DNA from: JBQCHF01 sp051953655
GTDB lineage: Bacteria; Actinomycetota; Actinomycetes; Motilibacterales; Motilibacteraceae
Direction: 5' to 3'
NCBI GenBank assembly: GCA_051953655.1
Contig: JBQCIO010000066.1
Span: forward strand, 1 to 35,850
Length of the DNA stretch: 35,850 nucleotides
The notes under the pieces: generated by a model
Database searches by the model: none
Seen by the model: the letters and a program-made list of their open reading frames with translations, nothing else
What the model was told of the DNA's origin: nothing
Shown here: positions 8,318 through 15,539 of the stretch, piece after piece
Layout of the letters: the number at the start of each line of letters is the position of its first letter
Position numbering within the stretch: the first letter of the stretch is position 1
Made by a program: the position numbers and the translations under genes

Positions 8318-8351
8318 GAGGGGCAGGTCCCTGACGCAGGACCTGCCCCTC
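8318..8351 (-). terminator. Terminator of the polysaccharide lyase gene
   Basis: GAGGGGCAGGTCC (8318-8330) and GGACCTGCCCCTC (8339-8351) form a perfect 13-bp stem with an 8-base loop, 27 bp beyond the stop of the lyase gene. No T-run follows, as is common in high-GC Actinobacteria. Confidence 0.75.
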
Positions 8352-8378
8352 CTCGCGACCTGCGCGCCCTCGGCTCGG

Positions 8379-11300
8379 TCAGCGCAGGGTGACCGTGAAG
8401 GTGCGCGGCGGGAGAGCCGTCCCGCCGACGGCGACCGAGACCTCCAGCCGGTGCGTCCCGGCCGCCAGTCCCGCGGTCCGCCAGTTCAGCTGGTAGTGGT
8501 TCCCGGTGCGACGGAAGGACCCCTCGGGCACCGGCCGCCCGTCGACGCTGAGCGCGGCGGACGCCGTGCTCACCGCTCCACCCGCGCCCTGCAGGTCGAA
8601 CTTCAACGGCACGGTCCGGCCCGCCTCGAGGGGCTGGTCCCCCACCTGCCCGGCACTGGTGTCCTGGTACTCGTACACGGTGTAGGAGAAGGAGGCCGTC
8701 GTCTGGTGCCCCACCTGGTCGGTCGCGGTGACGACGTAGGTGTGCGCTCCCAGCGAGCGGTCCAGCGGCAGGCCGTCCTCGGGGAGGTCGGCCGGAGGCC
8801 GCGGGCTGCCCTCCTCGACCACGCTCGTGGAGGCCACCCCTGACCCGTCGCCGTCGTCGACGGAGGCTGTCAGGGAGAGGTCCTCGTCGTTCCAGCTCAG
8901 CTCGGCCGGGGTGCGGGTCAGGGTGATCTCCGGCGCGGTGACATCCACCACCACCGGCACCGAGCCGGCGACGCCGGACCCGTCCTGAGCGGTGGCGGTC
9001 ACGACCACGTGGCAGTCCCGGAGGCCGACCAGCACCCCGGTGCCGGTGACCCAGGCGCAGTCGGTCGGCGCCCCGTGGGCGTCGCTGACCGACCAGGTGA
9101 CGCCCTGGTAGGCGTCGGCCGGCCCCACCTTCGCCGACAGCTGCAGGGTGCCCCCCGGCTCGCTGATGCTCGTGCGTCCCTGGTCCGTGGTCAGCGACAC
9201 CGACGCCACCGGAGGGCGGTGGTAGGACAGCCGAGCCTGCACGCTGCGGCCCTGCAGCCCCTCGACGTCGACGCGCAGGGTCACCGGGCTGAGGGAGACC
9301 ACCTGGACGCGCGGGTCGGCGCTCACCACGCCGCCGGCGCTGCGGGCGAGGGTCACGTCCACGAACCCGTCGGTGGAGTCGGCGCTGGTGAGCACCACCT
9401 TCTTGACCTCGGGCGACCAGGACGCACGCGTGTCGTTGTTCTCCACCTGCACCTTGAGGAACCTCGTCCCTGCCGGCAGCGGGACGGCTGGCACCAGCGT
9501 CGCGGTGTTGTCCAGCGACCAGCCGTACACCGGGGTCACCGGGTCCTTCACCGACGCCGGCACGGTCGTCCAGGTGCTGCCGTCGGACGAGGCGTGGAAG
9601 GTCACCCGGTCCTGGATCGGCACCGTGTTCTTCAGGCCCGTGTTCCAGTTGTAGGCCACCGTGGTCTCGAACCGGGCGACACCCTTGTCCAGCTTGTAGG
9701 TGACGTACTGCTGGTCCAGGGTGGTGCGCTTGAAGCCGCCGCCGGACTCGATCACCCACCCTGCGGACCTGTCGTAGAGGTGCGAGAAGTCGGACGCGTG
9801 GTCCACGACGGTCCGGCTGTTGACCTGCGTCGGGTCGCTCACCGAGACGGTGACGCCCTGGGCGTCCTCCCGGGTCATCACCGAGGACTTCCGGTCGCTG
9901 GTCAGGTAGTCCTTCCCGTCGACCTGGACGGACGTCGGCGCGTCGGTCCAGAAGTTGGCGGCGACGATGTCCTTGCTCGTCTCCTTCACCGCGTGCACGG
10001 CGGAGTCCTGGGCGAGGACCTGCACGGCCGGGTGCTCGGCGTAGGCCCTGGTCTGCCCCGGGTTCCGGTCCGGCAGCAGCACGTAGGCGTAGCGACCTCC
10101 CGTCGGGTCGACGCCGTGGTCGACGTCGAGCCCCACGAAGCTGTCGGTCTCCTGGCCGGCCGGCCCGTTGCCGACGTCGGCCCAGTCGCCGCTGCGGGTC
10201 TCCCGGGTGGCGGTGAGGTCGCTGCCGTCGGGGAAGTAGTAGCCGATGTCGGAGCCCGCCTGGCCGCCGGAGAGCGCGGCCCATCGGACGCCGGTGAGCT
10301 CGGCGGTGCCGTCACCCGGCAGGACCGTCGTGCCGTCGACCGTGAGCTCGCCGGGGAAGCCGTCGGACAGCCGCCGGTTCTCCACCGTGGTGTGGGCCTC
10401 GCGGCCGTCCTTCGCGGTGATGTCCGAGCCGAGCGCGACGATCTGGTTGTCGAACATGAACCACGACTTGTTCGCCGTCAGGCTCTGCCCCGGCGTGTGC
10501 AGCTGCATCCCGGCCGCTCCGTAGGTGCCGTCCAGCGCTGCGCCGCCGACCCAGTCCCGGTCCCCGCGCGACTGCGGGATGCCCGGCATGAGGTCGATGC
10601 GCAGGTACTTGGTGCCGGACGGAAGCGCGGACTGCGGGGTGATCGTCTCGACCGTCCAGCCGTCGTGCAGCGGCTGCGACGAGGCCGCGTACTTCACCGG
10701 GTAGTAGGACACGTTGTCCCGCGAGGACCAGATCTGCAGCCGGTCCAGCCCGCTGAGGCCGGTGACGTCGGCGTCGACGTCGAACGACGTGATGCCGCCG
10801 TCCAGCCGGTAGATCAGCTGCTCGTGCGAGTCGGCGGTGCGGTGGACGCGCGAGGCGTCGCCGCCGAAGGTGGCCGGGGTCGAGGTGTCCGTGGTCCAGC
10901 GGGTGGTGCGGTAGAAGACCTTGGAGAAGTCGTCCAGCTCGTCGGTCAGCGGCGTGGGGCCGGCCAGGTGCACCCGGCCGATCGAGGGCGCCAGCGCGTC
11001 GTCGGGCTTCTCCGCGAGCACGGTGGTGCCGGGGATCCGGTTGTAGTCCACAATGGCCCAGTAGCCACCTCCGTACTGGTCGACGTCGGAGGTGTAGAGC
11101 GTGGTGCGGCCGTCGGCGGTGTGCCAGCCGTTCACGTTCTCGTTGTTGATGGACTCGTAGTTCTGCGTGCGCGAGGAGAACATCGACACCCCGAACGCGT
11201 AGTCCGGCCGCTTCTGGATGTTGCGGTCCATCCCGGGGAACTGCTGGTAGAGCGTCGGGGGGTCGAGCGGCGCGATGTCGGGATCCGCCACGATCGCCTT

Positions 11301-12473
11301 GGCCTGGGCGATGTGCGGCAGCGACGCGGTGCTGAAGTAGGTCAGCGACGGGTCGGTCTGGACCAGGTACTTCACCAGCCGCTCCAGGTGGACCTTGTCC
11401 TCCGCGGTGGCGAACTGGCGCATGTCCAGCGCGTAGGAGATCAGGCCGTCGGCGCGGTCCTGCGGGCCGGGGCGGGAGATCTCACGGCCGGCCAGCGAGT
11501 CGGGGATGCGGTCCCGGAAGACGAACGGCTCGTAGGACTCCTTGAGCCAGGTGATGAGGTTGTACTTGTTCGGGTCCGAGATGGCCCACGGCGAGCCCTC
11601 GTAGAGGACGACCGCGGCGGTGGGGTCGCCGATGGTGGACCAGCCGTAGCCCGCGGTGTAGGGCAAGCCGTCGTGGAAGACGAAGGACCCGTCGCGGTAG
11701 AAGCCGTTGCCGCCCGGCGCGGCGTACTGGAAGAGCGGCGAGAGGGAGGACGTCGCCAGCTGCACCTTGCCGGCGTCCTTCCCGAGGATGCCGCGGCGGC
11801 CGATCGACGTCGCCGCCCATGCCCGGTTGGCGCCCTCGGACTTCAGGTGCCACCCCACACTGAGACCCAGCTGGGTGGGATCGGGCAGGAAGTGGTCGAT
11901 GGCGGCCAGGTTCTCGGCCACCTGGTCCGTGGTCAGGTCGCCGTACATGAGCCCGAGGACGTCGGTGAGGTTGAGCGGCACGCCCAGCTCCCAGGCGAAC
12001 CAGTTGTTGTCGGGGGTCTGGCCGGCGAACGGGATCGAGGCGTTGTACCAGTGCGCGTGCAGCCAGTCGAGGGCGGCGACGACGTCGTAGCGCAGCCGGG
12101 TGTCGCCGTAGAGGGCGGAGCCCTCGGTCCGGTAGGCGATCGCCATCGAACGCAGGTAGCCGTAGGTCTCGGTGATGTTCTGGTTGTGCGTGGAGCCCGG
12201 GTAGGGCGAGAACACGAAGTTCCGCTCGGCGGAGCGGTCCATGGTGTCCCAGTCCGCCTGCGCCGTCTCGGTGATGATCCGGATCCGGTCGGCGATGTCC
12301 GGGTCGGCGACGTCGTAGTCGCCGTTCCCGACCAGGTTGTCGATCCACTTCGTCCGCAGCGCGTCGAAGGCGTCGCCGCTCGCGGCACCGGCCGGCGCAG
12401 CCGCCACGGCGAGACCGGTGACGAGCAGGCAGGCCGCCGTCAGGAGTCCAAGCAGTCGGACCAGGGGTTTCAC
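8379..12473 (-). CDS. Secreted polysaccharide lyase family 8, multidomain
   Basis: 1364 residues. The GTG at 12473 is chosen because GAGGAG lies just before it and a signal peptide follows directly (MKPLVRLLGLL..., cleavage near APAGA-A). PL8 catalytic residues are all visible: Asn157 in NNWFAWELG, His267 in DGSFVFH, Tyr276 in YTAGYG (nine residues on, as in xanthan lyase) and Arg330 in GREISR. The central motif NVNGWHTADGRTTLY and PGTTV (481-485) confirm the family, which cleaves hyaluronan, chondroitin, xanthan or related uronate polymers by beta-elimination. A beta-sandwich module (about 515-640) is inserted inside the lyase core; a similar one follows the lyase (about 900-1035). Then come a BIG2-like domain, another Ig-like domain and a C-terminal PxKF-type domain (TVPLKFDLQG). 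No partner lyase, transporter or glucuronyl hydrolase is adjacent, so the exact substrate is unknown. Confidence 0.93.
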   Translation of the reverse strand: MKPLVRLLGLLTAACLLVTGLAVAAAPAGAASGDAFDALRTKWIDNLVGNGDYDVADPDIADRIRIITETAQADWDTMDRSAERNFVFSPYPGSTHNQNITETYGYLRSMAIAYRTEGSALYGDTRLRYDVVAALDWLHAHWYNASIPFAGQTPDNNWFAWELGVPLNLTDVLGLMYGDLTTDQVAENLAAIDHFLPDPTQLGLSVGWHLKSEGANRAWAATSIGRRGILGKDAGKVQLATSSLSPLFQYAAPGGNGFYRDGSFVFHDGLPYTAGYGWSTIGDPTAAVVLYEGSPWAISDPNKYNLITWLKESYEPFVFRDRIPDSLAGREISRPGPQDRADGLISYALDMRQFATAEDKVHLERLVKYLVQTDPSLTYFSTASLPHIAQAKAIVADPDIAPLDPPTLYQQFPGMDRNIQKRPDYAFGVSMFSSRTQNYESINNENVNGWHTADGRTTLYTSDVDQYGGGYWAIVDYNRIPGTTVLAEKPDDALAPSIGRVHLAGPTPLTDELDDFSKVFYRTTRWTTDTSTPATFGGDASRVHRTADSHEQLIYRLDGGITSFDVDADVTGLSGLDRLQIWSSRDNVSYYPVKYAASSQPLHDGWTVETITPQSALPSGTKYLRIDLMPGIPQSRGDRDWVGGAALDGTYGAAGMQLHTPGQSLTANKSWFMFDNQIVALGSDITAKDGREAHTTVENRRLSDGFPGELTVDGTTVLPGDGTAELTGVRWAALSGGQAGSDIGYYFPDGSDLTATRETRSGDWADVGNGPAGQETDSFVGLDVDHGVDPTGGRYAYVLLPDRNPGQTRAYAEHPAVQVLAQDSAVHAVKETSKDIVAANFWTDAPTSVQVDGKDYLTSDRKSSVMTREDAQGVTVSVSDPTQVNSRTVVDHASDFSHLYDRSAGWVIESGGGFKRTTLDQQYVTYKLDKGVARFETTVAYNWNTGLKNTVPIQDRVTFHASSDGSTWTTVPASVKDPVTPVYGWSLDNTATLVPAVPLPAGTRFLKVQVENNDTRASWSPEVKKVVLTSADSTDGFVDVTLARSAGGVVSADPRVQVVSLSPVTLRVDVEGLQGRSVQARLSYHRPPVASVSLTTDQGRTSISEPGGTLQLSAKVGPADAYQGVTWSVSDAHGAPTDCAWVTGTGVLVGLRDCHVVVTATAQDGSGVAGSVPVVVDVTAPEITLTRTPAELSWNDEDLSLTASVDDGDGSGVASTSVVEEGSPRPPADLPEDGLPLDRSLGAHTYVVTATDQVGHQTTASFSYTVYEYQDTSAGQVGDQPLEAGRTVPLKFDLQGAGGAVSTASAALSVDGRPVPEGSFRRTGNHYQLNWRTAGLAAGTHRLEVSVAVGGTALPPRTFTVTLR

Positions 12474-12822
12474 AGCAGGCTCCTCGTCGGCCACGGAAGG
12501 TGATCGCGGCGAAGATAAGCAGCCGATCAGGGGCGAGGGAAGACCCTGGGAGCATTCATGAACAATCGCTCCTACGGTTCGTAGTAGCGGTCCTGTGCAT
12601 GCGAGGGCCTTGCCGGGAGGCGAGACCAGCCGCTACTGTGGAAAGCGCTTACCATAGTGGTCGCGCCAGTGTTTCGCACGCCGGCGACCCCGCGGTCGGG
12701 CGTACCCGCGCGCGGAAGGAGGACGAGGAGCGCAACCCGTCCCGGCACCCGACGTGCGGCCCCCACGTCCGCCCGGTCAGAATGGTCGCGGCGGCGAGGC
12801 AGCACGGCACGGAGGACGACGA
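12474..12822. other. Gene-free divergent promoter region
   Basis: This 349-bp region separates the lyase gene (minus) from the membrane protein gene (plus). It is locally less GC-rich than its surroundings. It holds a LacI-type operator at 12639-12654 and an imperfect inverted repeat, CTCCTACGG then CGTAGTAG, near 12567-12583. I could not assign a convincing -35/-10 pair. No ORF with coding character is seen. Confidence 0.6.
12639..12654. promoter_or_regulatory. LacI/CcpA-type operator
   Basis: TGGAAAGCGCTTACCA is a 16-bp near-perfect palindrome around the central AAGCGCTT, the classic binding pattern of LacI/GalR-family regulators. It lies 166 bp before the lyase start and 169 bp before the divergent gene. 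No LacI-family gene is in the window, so the regulator acts from elsewhere. Repression relieved by a sugar is the natural inference for the lyase. Confidence 0.75.
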
Positions 12823-13515
12823 ATGGCGCACGGCTGGTCCGCCATCGCCTGGCTGCTCGCGGTGCCGACCGTCGTCGTGGTCGCGAGCCTGGTGGCGCTG
12901 CTCCGGGCCGGCCTGCGGACCCGCGCCCTGCGCGCCCTGACCCGACGACAGGGCTGGGCCTACCACCGCCGCTCGCCTCGGTCCCTGGTCCCCGCACTCC
13001 CGGTCCGTCCGCTGGACGGCTCGCTCAACGGCTCGCTGCGGTGGGGGTTCGGGACCGCGGGAGCGGTGCGCCTCGGTGACGAGGACGCTCCCCTGTGCGC
13101 CGCCGAGGCGACCTGGGCGACCCGCGGCCACCCGCTGCACGAGCTGCGCGTGGCGGTGCTCAGCCTGCCCACCGACCCGGAGCGGGACGGGGTCCGCGTG
13201 GTCGCCCGTCGCCGGGGCGCCGACCGGCGTCTGTCCTGGACCGCCGGCGACGACGTCGTCGTGGGCGACCCCGACACCGACCCGCAGGACCGCGCCTTCG
13301 CCCACGCCTGGACCGTCAGCGCCCGCAGCCCCCGCGAGGCCGAGCGCGTGCTCACCCCCGCCGTCCGCGCCCTGCTGCTCGAGCGCGGCTTCGAGCGGGT
13401 CGCCTGGTTCGACGGCCACCTCGTCTGGGGCTCCAGCGGCCGCTGGCACGCCCGCGAGCTGTCAGCCGTCCGCGACCTCCTCGCCGCCGTGGCCCGAAGG
13501 ATCACGCCCACGTGA
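12823..13515 (+). CDS. Single-pass membrane protein, unknown function
   Basis: 230 residues. ATG at 12823 follows GGAGGA; an in-frame ATG at 12754 would add only Arg/Gly-rich sequence. Residues 5-30 form one membrane segment (AIAWLLAVPTVVVVASLVALL), then RALTRRQGWAYHRRSPRSL, a form seen in actinobacterial proteins of unknown function whose cytoplasmic domain begins with an (R)xGW motif. The soluble part includes VSARSPREAERVLTPAVRALLLERG and FDGHLVWGSSGRW. The last codons (ITPT-stop) lie inside a repeat also found at 14746, so the C-terminus is partly repeat-encoded. Confidence 0.78.
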   Translation: MAHGWSAIAWLLAVPTVVVVASLVALLRAGLRTRALRALTRRQGWAYHRRSPRSLVPALPVRPLDGSLNGSLRWGFGTAGAVRLGDEDAPLCAAEATWATRGHPLHELRVAVLSLPTDPERDGVRVVARRRGADRRLSWTAGDDVVVGDPDTDPQDRAFAHAWTVSARSPREAERVLTPAVRALLLERGFERVAWFDGHLVWGSSGRWHARELSAVRDLLAAVARRITPT

Positions 13516-13560
13516 TCGTTCCATGGTTACCGCGACGGATCTGTCGCGGTAACCATGGAA
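13499..13560. repeat. Repeat unit plus 42-bp near-palindrome, copy 1 (also a terminator)
   Basis: Two parts. Part A (13499-13522) contains GATCACG-CCCA-CGTGATC and is identical to 14746-14769. Part H (13519-13560) has arms TTCCATGGTTACCGCGAC and GTCGCGGTAACCATGGAA around GGATCT: an 18-bp perfect stem. It lies between convergent stops (13515 and 13611) and would act as a bidirectional terminator. The stop codon of the upstream gene is inside part A. Confidence 0.9.
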
Positions 13561-13610
13561 CTGACGCGGTGAGTGGCGTCGATGGAGACGTGGCGCCGCC
13601 TCGCCAGGGC

Positions 13611-14579
13611 TCAGCCCGCGCGGCCGTGCCGCAGCGCGGCTCGCTCGCCGGCCCGGCGCGCCTGCGCCTCGAGCGCGGGCTCGTCGTCGAGCTCGGACCA
13701 GATGACCCGGACGACCTCCGCCCCCTCCTCCTGCAGGGCGTCCTCCCGCCGCTTCTCCGCGATGACGGCGTCGGACGCGACCCGCTCCCGGGACGAGGCG
13801 AGGGTGAGCGCCGCAGCGCTGGGGGTCCCGTACTTCTGCTTGCCGTCGAACTCCGAGATCAGCAAGAGCTCCTTGATCCACAGATCGGCGTAGAAGACGC
13901 CGAGACGTGTGCGGAAGGCGACCTGCGGAACCGCGGGCGGCATCCCTCGGCGGTGGTAGACGCAGCGCAGCCTGGACTCCCCCGGCGTCTCCGCACGGCC
14001 GTCGGCGAAGGGCAGTACCCGGGAGATGAGGGCTGCACCCGGCCAGTCGCGCCGCAGCTCGAAGGCGTTCTCCAGGTCCAGCCGGCCCGCGAGCCCCGCG
14101 TGCATCACCGCGTCGGTCATGACCACGCCGGCGTCGAAGCTCAGCGACCCGAGACAGTCCAGCACGGTCCTCGTCGGCGTCGTGACCAGCAGGCCCTGGT
14201 GCGTCGTGATCTCGGCCGCGGACAGGTGACCGGTGTGATGCACCAGACCGGCGACGCGCTTGCCGTTCCAACGGGCCCCCCGGGTCACGTGGACCTTGCT
14301 CAGGTCCACTCCCCAGTCCGGCAGGCCCCAGAGCATCGCCGCAGAGGCATGGCTGAGCACCGGCGCGTCGTCGAGGCTGCGAAGGGCCGCGGCGGCTGCC
14401 ATGAGGTGCCGCTGTCGCGTGTCCGCCTGCTCCCAGACCGCCCGGAGGCAGTAGGCGCCGTAGCGGACCTGCTTCCACTCCCCCCGTGCGATGAGCCGGT
14501 CGGCCTCCTGCTTGGTGATGCCTGATGCCAGCGCTTCGCGCCGGAGGAACACCAGGCCGGGCAACAGGTCGAGAGTCAT
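13611..14579 (-). CDS. AbiEi-like winged-helix protein fused to PD-(D/E)XK (DUF559-like) domain
   Basis: 322 residues. Residues 1-60 form a winged-helix typical of type IV antitoxin AbiEi (EALASGITKQEADRLIARGEW, then VRYGAYCL). A middle region (VLSHASAAMLWGLP, THQGLLVTTPTRTVLDCL) matches the usual actinobacterial AbiEi-like proteins. Residues about 198-290 look like a Vsr/DUF559 nuclease fold: ESRLRC, then D232 in YADLW, E243 and D245 in SEFDGKQKY, with K247. No AbiEii nucleotidyltransferase toxin gene is adjacent. The family is common in Actinobacteria as solitary genes of unknown role; phage defence or plasmid control is inferred only. GC and lysine use are slightly unlike the neighbours, and 42-bp palindromes flank the gene on both sides. 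Confidence 0.85.
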   Translation of the reverse strand: MTLDLLPGLVFLRREALASGITKQEADRLIARGEWKQVRYGAYCLRAVWEQADTRQRHLMAAAAALRSLDDAPVLSHASAAMLWGLPDWGVDLSKVHVTRGARWNGKRVAGLVHHTGHLSAAEITTHQGLLVTTPTRTVLDCLGSLSFDAGVVMTDAVMHAGLAGRLDLENAFELRRDWPGAALISRVLPFADGRAETPGESRLRCVYHRRGMPPAVPQVAFRTRLGVFYADLWIKELLLISEFDGKQKYGTPSAAALTLASSRERVASDAVIAEKRREDALQEEGAEVVRVIWSELDDEPALEAQARRAGERAALRHGRAG

Positions 14580-14703
14580 GCGCTAGACCCTGCGCCCGCA
14601 CCTGGGACCGCACCAGCGGCGGCCGGGCGTGCTGTGGACCGTGCCGCGGCCGCCTGTGGAAGCCCCGTCAGGGGAGGTGCGAAGCACCTCCTCCCCTCCG
14701 AAG

Positions 14704-14769
14704 TTCCATGCTTACCGCGACAGATCTGTCGCGGTAAGCATGGAAGGATCACGCCCACGTGATCGTTCC
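14704..14769. repeat. Perfect 42-bp palindrome plus repeat unit, copy 2 (also operon terminator)
   Basis: TTCCATGCTTACCGCGAC (14704-14721), AGATCT, then GTCGCGGTAAGCATGGAA (14728-14745): the whole 42-mer is self-complementary. It differs from copy 1 by one compensated base pair in the arms (C:G for G:C), which keeps the stem, and by one centre base. Part A (14746-14769) follows, in the same orientation as at 13499 but on the other side of H. It lies 27 bp past the stop of the last operon gene (14796), so it probably ends that transcript. Confidence 0.9.
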
Positions 14770-14795
14770 GACCGGGGCCCGGGGGTCAGACCCCG

Positions 14796-15524
14796 TCAGA
14801 GCGCGAGCAGCCCCTTGACCACGGTGAGGGACGCGCCGACGACGGCGATGGCGGTGGTGGCGCGGCGGGCGGCGTCGGTGGGGATGCGGTCGTGCAGGAG
14901 CTGGCCGAGGAGGGTGCCGGCGGCCAGCGCGACGACGGCGACGACGAGGACCGGGGTGGCGACGTCGGGGAGGCCGCCCTTGGCGACCAGGCTGGCGGCG
15001 TTGAGGACGCCGAAGAAGACCTGCATGGTGGCGACGAACCGGCGGTGCTCCCAGGCGGAGGACAGCGCGTAGAGCGCCATCGCCGGGCCGGCGATGCCGG
15101 CGGTCACGTTGAGGAAGCCGGCCAGCGCGCCGGCACCCACCGCGCCCGGGGTCCCCCGCAGCACCCGGGCGCGGTGCACGAAGGTGACCAGCAGCAGGGC
15201 GACCACGACGACGGTGCCGATGGCCACCGACAGGACCGGTGCGGGCAGGTGCCGGGCCACCCACGCGCCCGGCACCAGCGCGGCCAGGGCCGGGACGCCG
15301 AGCAGGGCCGCGCGGCGCAGGTCGGCCTCGCGCCAGGTCTGCGCGCCGACCACGAGGTTGACGACGAGGTTGAGCAGGTTCGCCAGCAGCACGCCCTCGA
15401 ACGGTCCTAGCAGGAGCACGAGGAAGGGCGAGGCGACCAGGGCGAACCCCATCCCGGTGACGCGCTGGGCGCCACCTCCGGCGAGGACGGCGCCGGTGAC
15501 GAGCGCGAGGGCGGCGACGGGCAC
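14796..15524 (-). CDS. TauE/SafE-family anion exporter (proposed sulfolactate exporter)
   Basis: 242 residues with about eight membrane segments in two halves. The first half has GAVLAGGGAQRVTGMGFALVA and LLGPFEGVLLANLLNLVVN; the second repeats the pattern with AGFLNVTAGIAGPAMALYAL, the signature of the TauE/SafE (DUF81) family. Members export organosulfonates, sulfite or sulfoacetate, and TauE/SafE genes accompany sulfoglycolysis pathways that release sulfolactate. It is the last gene of the operon; the dehydrogenase stop is 15 bp upstream. Start GTG at 15524. The substrate is inferred from context, the family is clear from sequence. Confidence 0.9.
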   Translation of the reverse strand: MPVAALALVTGAVLAGGGAQRVTGMGFALVASPFLVLLLGPFEGVLLANLLNLVVNLVVGAQTWREADLRRAALLGVPALAALVPGAWVARHLPAPVLSVAIGTVVVVALLLVTFVHRARVLRGTPGAVGAGALAGFLNVTAGIAGPAMALYALSSAWEHRRFVATMQVFFGVLNAASLVAKGGLPDVATPVLVVAVVALAAGTLLGQLLHDRIPTDAARRATTAIAVVGASLTVVKGLLAL

Positions 15525-15539
15525 GGCGGGTCAGAGGCC

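Noticed and set aside
9009..12503. Long open frame antisense to the polysaccharide lyase
   Set aside because: The lyase on the minus strand has all family motifs; the antisense product is Val/Arg/His-rich low complexity with no ribosome-binding site.
13499..14769. Insertion sequence bounded by inverted repeats
   Set aside because: No transposase is encoded between the palindromes and no target-site duplication is visible; I report a repeat-flanked gene instead.
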